A stretch of 7,276 nt of DNA, from positions 1 to 7,276 of the forward strand of contig JAIVHQ010000047.1 in the NCBI GenBank assembly GCA_020200995.1, written 5' to 3'. The stretch comes from Flavobacteriales bacterium. GTDB taxonomy: Bacteria > Bacteroidota > Bacteroidia > Flavobacteriales_D > Cryomorphaceae. Positions 5,573 to 7,276 of the stretch are shown piece after piece. Position 1 is the stretch's first letter. The number at the start of each line of letters is the position of its first letter. Position numbers and translations under genes: made by a program. The notes under the pieces were generated by a model. The model searched no databases. It was not told the DNA's origin and saw only the letters and a program-made list of their open reading frames with translations.

Positions 5573-6541
5573 TCAGATATTTCCTTTGAGTACGTCGAAA
5601 AGTACGCCTTCTTTGAGTGAGTACCTCGAGATGTTGGCGGAAGTAATCCCGGTTTTACTGATCACCATGCGGGCAAAGAGCGCCGACATTACGATCATTC
5701 GAATCCGGTATTCAGGCATGCCGGGCATTCTCTCGCGATCGGCCAGTGAGGAGACCGTTATTTCTTCCATAACATCTTTCAGGGCATTGAGGTCAAATTT
5801 GAGGGTGCTGAGATCTTTGGTTTCTTCATAAGTGCCGTTGCGGTGAGAAATTAAATCGCTGAAGGTGTCGAAAGATCCCGATGAGCCGATCAGGTTTCGC
5901 ACGCCTTCGCTTTCGGCTTTTTGGATCATATCAGAGACTTCCTTTTCGAGAAAGGATTGGAGCGATTTTGCCTCTTCGACCGAAAGGGGGTCGGAGGGTT
6001 TGAATTTTTCTAACAGGCGCGACACGCCCAGTTCGTAGCTCTTTTGCCAGATCACTTCGTTTTCATCGGCAATGATGAATTCGGTACTCCCTCCGCCGAT
6101 GTCCATGATCAGCGATTTGTGCGGACCGAGTGCGCCGGCCAGCTTTACGCCTTTGTACACCATGTGGGCCTCTTTTTCACCGCTGATTACTTGTACCGCA
6201 AGTCCAAAAAGTTCTTTGACTTTTTTGGTGAAAGCCTCTGCATTCGTTGCGTTTCGCACAGCTGAGGTAGCGAAGCAGTGAATGCGGTCGCAGTATTGGT
6301 TTTTGATCGCGGCAATTTGGGCCTGAAGCGCCACAAAAGCCCTTTGCATGGCCTCTTCGGTGATATAATTCTTCATGAAGCCGCCTTCGCCGAGCTTTAC
6401 AGCAATTTTGGACCGATACAAGGGATGGTAATCGCCGGCGGCGTCTACTTCTGCTATGAGGAGGTTGAACGTATTCGACCCCATGTCTATAATGCCTACT
6501 TTCAAATCGTACTTTTTTTTTCGGGGAGCTAAGATAATCAA
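5573..6541 (-). CDS. Ppx/GppA family phosphatase (exopolyphosphatase or pppGpp phosphatase)
   Basis: This 322-residue member of the ASKHA fold hydrolyses polyphosphate ends and/or converts pppGpp to ppGpp; sequence alone does not separate these. Motifs seen, numbered from the 6541 start: the first phosphate loop GIIDMGSNTFNLLI (16-29), CFATSAVRNATN (89-100), the catalytic-region SGEKEAHMV (120-128, with E122 and E124), the second phosphate loop IMDIGGGSTEF (145-155), GSSGSF (219-224), and the C-terminal ERMPGMPEYR...EGVLFDVL. It has only the two ASKHA domains and no C-terminal HD-like extension as in long Ppx proteins. No in-frame ATG exists before residue 20, inside the first phosphate loop, so the start is non-ATG: TTG 6541, or TTG 6505, which would give the more typical MKVGIIDMGSNTF. 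It is 49 bases after the preceding gene and 6 bases before the response regulator gene. Confidence 0.93.
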   Translation of the reverse strand: MIILAPRKKKYDLKVGIIDMGSNTFNLLIAEVDAAGDYHPLYRSKIAVKLGEGGFMKNYITEEAMQRAFVALQAQIAAIKNQYCDRIHCFATSAVRNATNAEAFTKKVKELFGLAVQVISGEKEAHMVYKGVKLAGALGPHKSLIMDIGGGSTEFIIADENEVIWQKSYELGVSRLLEKFKPSDPLSVEEAKSLQSFLEKEVSDMIQKAESEGVRNLIGSSGSFDTFSDLISHRNGTYEETKDLSTLKFDLNALKDVMEEITVSSLADRERMPGMPEYRIRMIVMSALFARMVISKTGITSANISRYSLKEGVLFDVLKGNI

Positions 6542-6590
6542 TAAAGCGGATGGCGTGTTTGCGCAATGTTACTAACGGTGGCCGGGACCA

Positions 6591-7276
6591 TCAGAAATTC
6601 AGTTTTTTCAGTTCAACTGTACCTGCTTCGGCCCGGTAATACGCATTGTTGAATTTTTCGGGATCAAAACCATAGATGAATACATCGGATTCGATGCGTT
6701 CGGGGATGCTGTCGGATTTCAAAAATGGTTGATAGTGGATGTCGTGGTACTCCAAATCACGATTTGGGAGTTGGTCGAGGGGAGGTGCATCTTCGCGCAT
6801 TGGGACGAAGGCGTGCGTTTGATCAAATTTGAGCATTTCACGGCCCGGCGCCGAAACTTCGAAATGTACACAGGGCTCGTTGCTGTAGAGGGTGTAACGG
6901 CCTTTCTCGTCGGTGAAAGTATTCACTCCAATGTTCCAATACTCGTTCCAACCCCGGATGACTGCTCCTTCGATGCCCTTTCCGGATTTTTTGTCAATCA
7001 CACTGCCCTCGATCACCAGATTTTTGTATCCCAGGATGTTTCCGTAATTTACTGCGCATGTGCAGGGTACAGTCTCTTCCGACTTCAGGGCTTTTTCTAA
7101 CTCGAAAGCGGCGGGCTTCAGGGTGCCTGTGATTTGGTGGGGGCCTTCTCGTTCGGTAACCCCGGAGTTGTTCAGCACCCCGTTGTACGATGCATCATAG
7201 CGCAGCGCCGCAGGTTCGTCCTGAAATTCCCACCAGGCGAATCCGCTTCCTCCACAAGACTTAGCCAGCCGCACGG
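6591..7276 (-). CDS. C-terminal part of a glycoside-hydrolase-like protein with carboxypeptidase-regulatory-like domain
   Basis: The frame is open to the right window edge, so the N-terminal part and true start lie outside; at least 228 residues are visible. Numbering from the first full codon at 7274, GGSGFAWWEFQDE (8-20) resembles the end of a (beta/alpha)8 glycoside hydrolase barrel such as GH5-like enzymes. Residues about 86-150 (VIEGSVIDKKSGKGIEGAVI ... DEKGRYTLYS ... VSAPG) look like a carboxypeptidase-regulatory-like Ig-type beta-sandwich, common as an accessory domain in secreted Bacteroidota proteins. The last 75 residues (DLEYHDIHYQPFL, YGFDPEKFNN) match nothing I know. A C71-x-C73 pair lies between the domains. 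Catalytic residues cannot be judged because most of the barrel is missing. The stop at 6591-6593 is followed after 49 bases by ppx, so read-through transcription is possible. Confidence 0.55.
   Translation of the reverse strand, partial: VRLAKSCGGSGFAWWEFQDEPAALRYDASYNGVLNNSGVTEREGPHQITGTLKPAAFELEKALKSEETVPCTCAVNYGNILGYKNLVIEGSVIDKKSGKGIEGAVIRGWNEYWNIGVNTFTDEKGRYTLYSNEPCVHFEVSAPGREMLKFDQTHAFVPMREDAPPLDQLPNRDLEYHDIHYQPFLKSDSIPERIESDVFIYGFDPEKFNNAYYRAEAGTVELKKLNF

Noticed and set aside
5018..5620. 200-codon open frame on the + strand
   Set aside because: Antisense to the receiver and the regulator/ppx junction; no motif, hence a shadow.
6529..6566. Possible - strand promoter for ppx (TATCTTAG with an upstream TTG)
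   Set aside because: The -7 match is partial and the spacing to the upstream TTG is about 27 bases, too long for the Bacteroidota consensus.
6579..6591. Possible hairpin GGTGGCCGGGACC after the glycoside-hydrolase-like gene
   Set aside because: The arms mismatch in the middle and no U tract follows, so it is not a convincing terminator.

Overview
The window looks like part of a Bacteroidota chromosome, most likely a free-living or aquatic member of the Flavobacteriales lineage. This is an inference from protein style, not from a marker gene. The clues are a PafA-type alkaline phosphatase, an NtrC-like response regulator with no DNA-binding domain, an Obg with the SKSD form of the G4 motif, and starts that mostly lack Shine-Dalgarno sequences. 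No rRNA, tRNA, CRISPR array, transposase or phage gene is visible.

Left part (1-3438, + strand) is a tight gene run: the 3'-most five-sixths of the GTPase gene obg, a PAP2-superfamily membrane phosphatase (834-1406), a CrcB/Fluc fluoride channel (1403-1807) and a secreted PafA-type alkaline phosphatase (1804-3438). obg and the PAP2 gene are 10 bases apart. The next two junctions are ATGA overlaps, so the run is probably one operon with coupled translation. A short, secreted, Ala/Lys-rich protein with two Cys-Cys motifs follows (3525-3857), probably from its own promoter, and ends at a strong intrinsic terminator (3882-3915).

Middle part (3916-4396) has no credible gene. It holds two diverged copies of one composite repeat (4003-4186 and 4218-4343). 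Each carries a near-identical 20-base box, and each ends in an identical 21-base segment built around a perfect 14-base GC palindrome. A 14-bp inverted repeat (4272-4286/4381-4394) brackets the second palindrome. This is the convergent boundary between the + and - strand gene sets.

Right part (4397-7276, - strand) reads leftward: the 3' end of a probable glycoside-hydrolase-like protein with a carboxypeptidase-regulatory-like domain (6591-7276), a Ppx/GppA phosphatase (5573-6541, no ATG start available), and a sigma-54-type response regulator only 6 bases further on (4397-5566). The regulator has an intact receiver and AAA+ domain but no HTH, and its sigma-54 contact loop reads GAFTSA instead of GAFTGA.

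Phosphate chemistry recurs: Obg (GTPase, binds ppGpp in characterised members), PAP2, PafA and Ppx/GppA. There is no direct evidence that the two convergent clusters work together. I see no clearly undescribed system. The best leads are the duplicated intergenic repeat, the CC-motif secreted protein, and the non-ATG ppx start with its small bridging reading frame.
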